Shown in pieces: positions 62,917 through 64,000 of a DNA stretch of 64,000 nucleotides. The notes below the pieces were generated by a model that searched no databases, had not been told where the DNA came from, and saw only the letters and a program-made list of their open reading frames with translations. How positions within the stretch are numbered: position 1 is the stretch's first letter; each line of letters starts with the position of its first letter. The stretch spans positions 62,001 to 126,000 of the forward strand of contig NZ_SMKO01000004.1 in NCBI RefSeq assembly GCF_004348685.1, written 5' to 3'. Position numbers and translations under genes: made by a program. The DNA comes from Nonomuraea deserti (GTDB lineage Bacteria > Actinomycetota > Actinomycetes > Streptosporangiales > Streptosporangiaceae).

Positions 62917-64000
62917 ATGGTTGTGTTGTCTTCTTCTGCTGCGGCCACCCGCCGCTTCCGCCTTCCGGACCTCCGACATCTGACGCCGCAAGTCCTCCGC
63001 ATCGAGATGCTGTCCGGCCTGGTGGTCGCGCTGGCGTTGATTCCCGAGGCGATCTCCTTCTCCATCATCGCCGGGGTGGATCCGAGCATCGGGTTGTTCG
63101 CCTCGTTCACCATGGCCGTAGTGATCTCCATTGTGGGCGGTCGCTCCGCCATGATCTCCGCTGCGACCGGTGCGATCGCTCTCGTCGTGGCGCCGCTTTC
63201 CCGCGAGCATGGGCTGGGCTACCTGGTTGCGGCGGTCATTCTGGGCGGCGTTTTCCAAGTCGTGCTAGGCGCGCTCGGTGTGGCCAGGCTGATGCGCTTC
63301 GTGCCTCGTAGCGTGATGGTCGGCTTCGTCAACGCGCTCGCCATCCTGATCTTCATGGCCCAGGTGCCCGAGCTCACCGGCGTGCCATGGCCGGTCTATC
63401 CGCTGGTGATCGGTGGGCTGGCGCTGATGGTGTTCTTCCCTCGCATCACCAAGGCGGTGCCCGCGCCGTTGGTGTCCATCGCCATCCTGACCGCCATCAC
63501 GCTCGGCGCCGGACTGGCCGTGCCCACCGTGGGAGACAAGGGCGCCCTGCCGTCCTCCCTGCCCGTCCCGGGCCTGCCCGACGTGCCCCTCGCCCTCGAC
63601 ACCCTCACCCTCATCGCCCCGTACGCGCTCGCATTCGCGCTGGTCGGACTGATGGAATCGCTGATGACCGCCAAGCTGGTCGACGACATCACCGACACTC
63701 ACTCGAACAAGACACGTGAGTCCGTCGGCCAGGGCATCGCCAACATCGTCACCGGCGTCTTCGGCGGGATGGGCGGCTGCGCCATGATCGGCCAGACCAT
63801 GATCAACGTGAAGAACGGCGCCCGCACCCGCATCTCCACCTTCTGCGCCGGCGTCTTCCTCATGATCCTCTGCATCGCCTTCGGGCCTTGGGTGTCACAG
63901 ATGCCCATGGCAGCCCTCGTCGCGGTGATGATCCTGGTGTCCGTCGGCACCTTCGACTGGCACTCCCTCGCGCCCGCCACCCTCAAGCGCATGCCGTACG
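62917..64000 (+). CDS. SulP-family anion transporter, 3' end outside window
   Basis: At least 361 residues of a SulP (SLC26-like) permease. Conserved elements: VALALIPEAISFSIIAGVDP in the first spans, GRSAMISAATGAIALVVAPL, VPRSVMVGFVNALAILIFMA and MESLMTAKLVDDITDTHSNK. At least nine spans are visible and the frame is open at the window edge; a C-terminal STAS domain, if any, lies outside. Substrates in the family are sulfate, bicarbonate or other anions. ATG 62917 is used; the ATG four bases upstream is in another frame. Confidence 0.9.
   Translation, partial: MVVLSSSAAATRRFRLPDLRHLTPQVLRIEMLSGLVVALALIPEAISFSIIAGVDPSIGLFASFTMAVVISIVGGRSAMISAATGAIALVVAPLSREHGLGYLVAAVILGGVFQVVLGALGVARLMRFVPRSVMVGFVNALAILIFMAQVPELTGVPWPVYPLVIGGLALMVFFPRITKAVPAPLVSIAILTAITLGAGLAVPTVGDKGALPSSLPVPGLPDVPLALDTLTLIAPYALAFALVGLMESLMTAKLVDDITDTHSNKTRESVGQGIANIVTGVFGGMGGCAMIGQTMINVKNGARTRISTFCAGVFLMILCIAFGPWVSQMPMAALVAVMILVSVGTFDWHSLAPATLKRMPY

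Overview
The window comes from a high-GC actinobacterium. The strong G/C preference at third codon positions, frequent GTG starts, ATGA/GTGA gene overlaps, NarL-type two-component pairs and TAGACT/TAGAGT-like -10 boxes a few bases before start codons all fit this. The gene content (DUF2269, RDD and short TetR genes, many secreted enzymes with ricin-type CBM13 modules) suggests Streptosporangiales or a relative such as Nonomuraea or Streptosporangium. That placement is an inference. No rRNA, tRNA, CRISPR array or intact insertion sequence was seen.

Layout. 0-2 kb: a two-component system (5' end cut off) overlapping a membrane-anchored gluzincin-like protein. 2-7.6 kb: a sugar or sugar-acid uptake operon (lipoprotein, two permeases, enolase-superfamily enzyme) divergent from a FadR-type repressor. 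8-19 kb: a plant-polysaccharide island with GH95, GH30 glucuronoxylanase-like, GH27 (one frameshift) and GH5 enzymes, most with CBM13, plus two decayed CBM-bearing fragments and LacI-type palindromes. 19-22.6 kb: an ABC-2 exporter divergent from its likely two-component system. 22.7-26.5 kb: metalloid module A (small CxxxC protein, cysteine-tipped flavoprotein, small winged helix, MFS, ArsR, broken ArsO). 26.5-33.5 kb: a graveyard of broken genes (BBE oxidoreductase, SGNH esterase, PHBH-type monooxygenase, hemerythrin, S9 propeller) around intact WrbA, MarR, SnoaL and P450 genes. 33.8-41.4 kb: a tautomerase, a GH2 beta-mannosidase and a 1,623-residue uncharacterised protein. 41.5-50.5 kb: gene scraps, RDD protein, a NarL-type two-component pair, DUF2269 protein, a regulator/MFS divergent pair, an aminoglycoside-phosphotransferase-fold kinase and an S1 protein. 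50.7-52.8 kb: a FAD monooxygenase/TetR divergent pair around a striking operator. 53.7-60.9 kb: metalloid module B (MFS, two ArsO-like monooxygenases, two ArsR, the second flavoprotein, a broken BASS-type permease, a Tn3 transposase remnant). 61-64 kb: a PP2C remnant, a zinc-ribbon protein, MerR regulator and a SulP anion transporter running off the end.

How it works together. The first third looks like a saprophyte's kit for hemicellulose side chains: secreted enzymes release fucose, galactose, xylo- and manno-oligosaccharides, GH2 finishes mannosides, and the ABC/enolase operon may take up and convert a released acid sugar. Modules A and B are paralogous and probably handle arsenic or another soft metalloid. 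They pair ArsR sensors with two kinds of flavin oxidoreductase and an efflux protein. Both modules show rearrangement and gene decay, so the region appears to be evolving rapidly by insertion, duplication and deletion.
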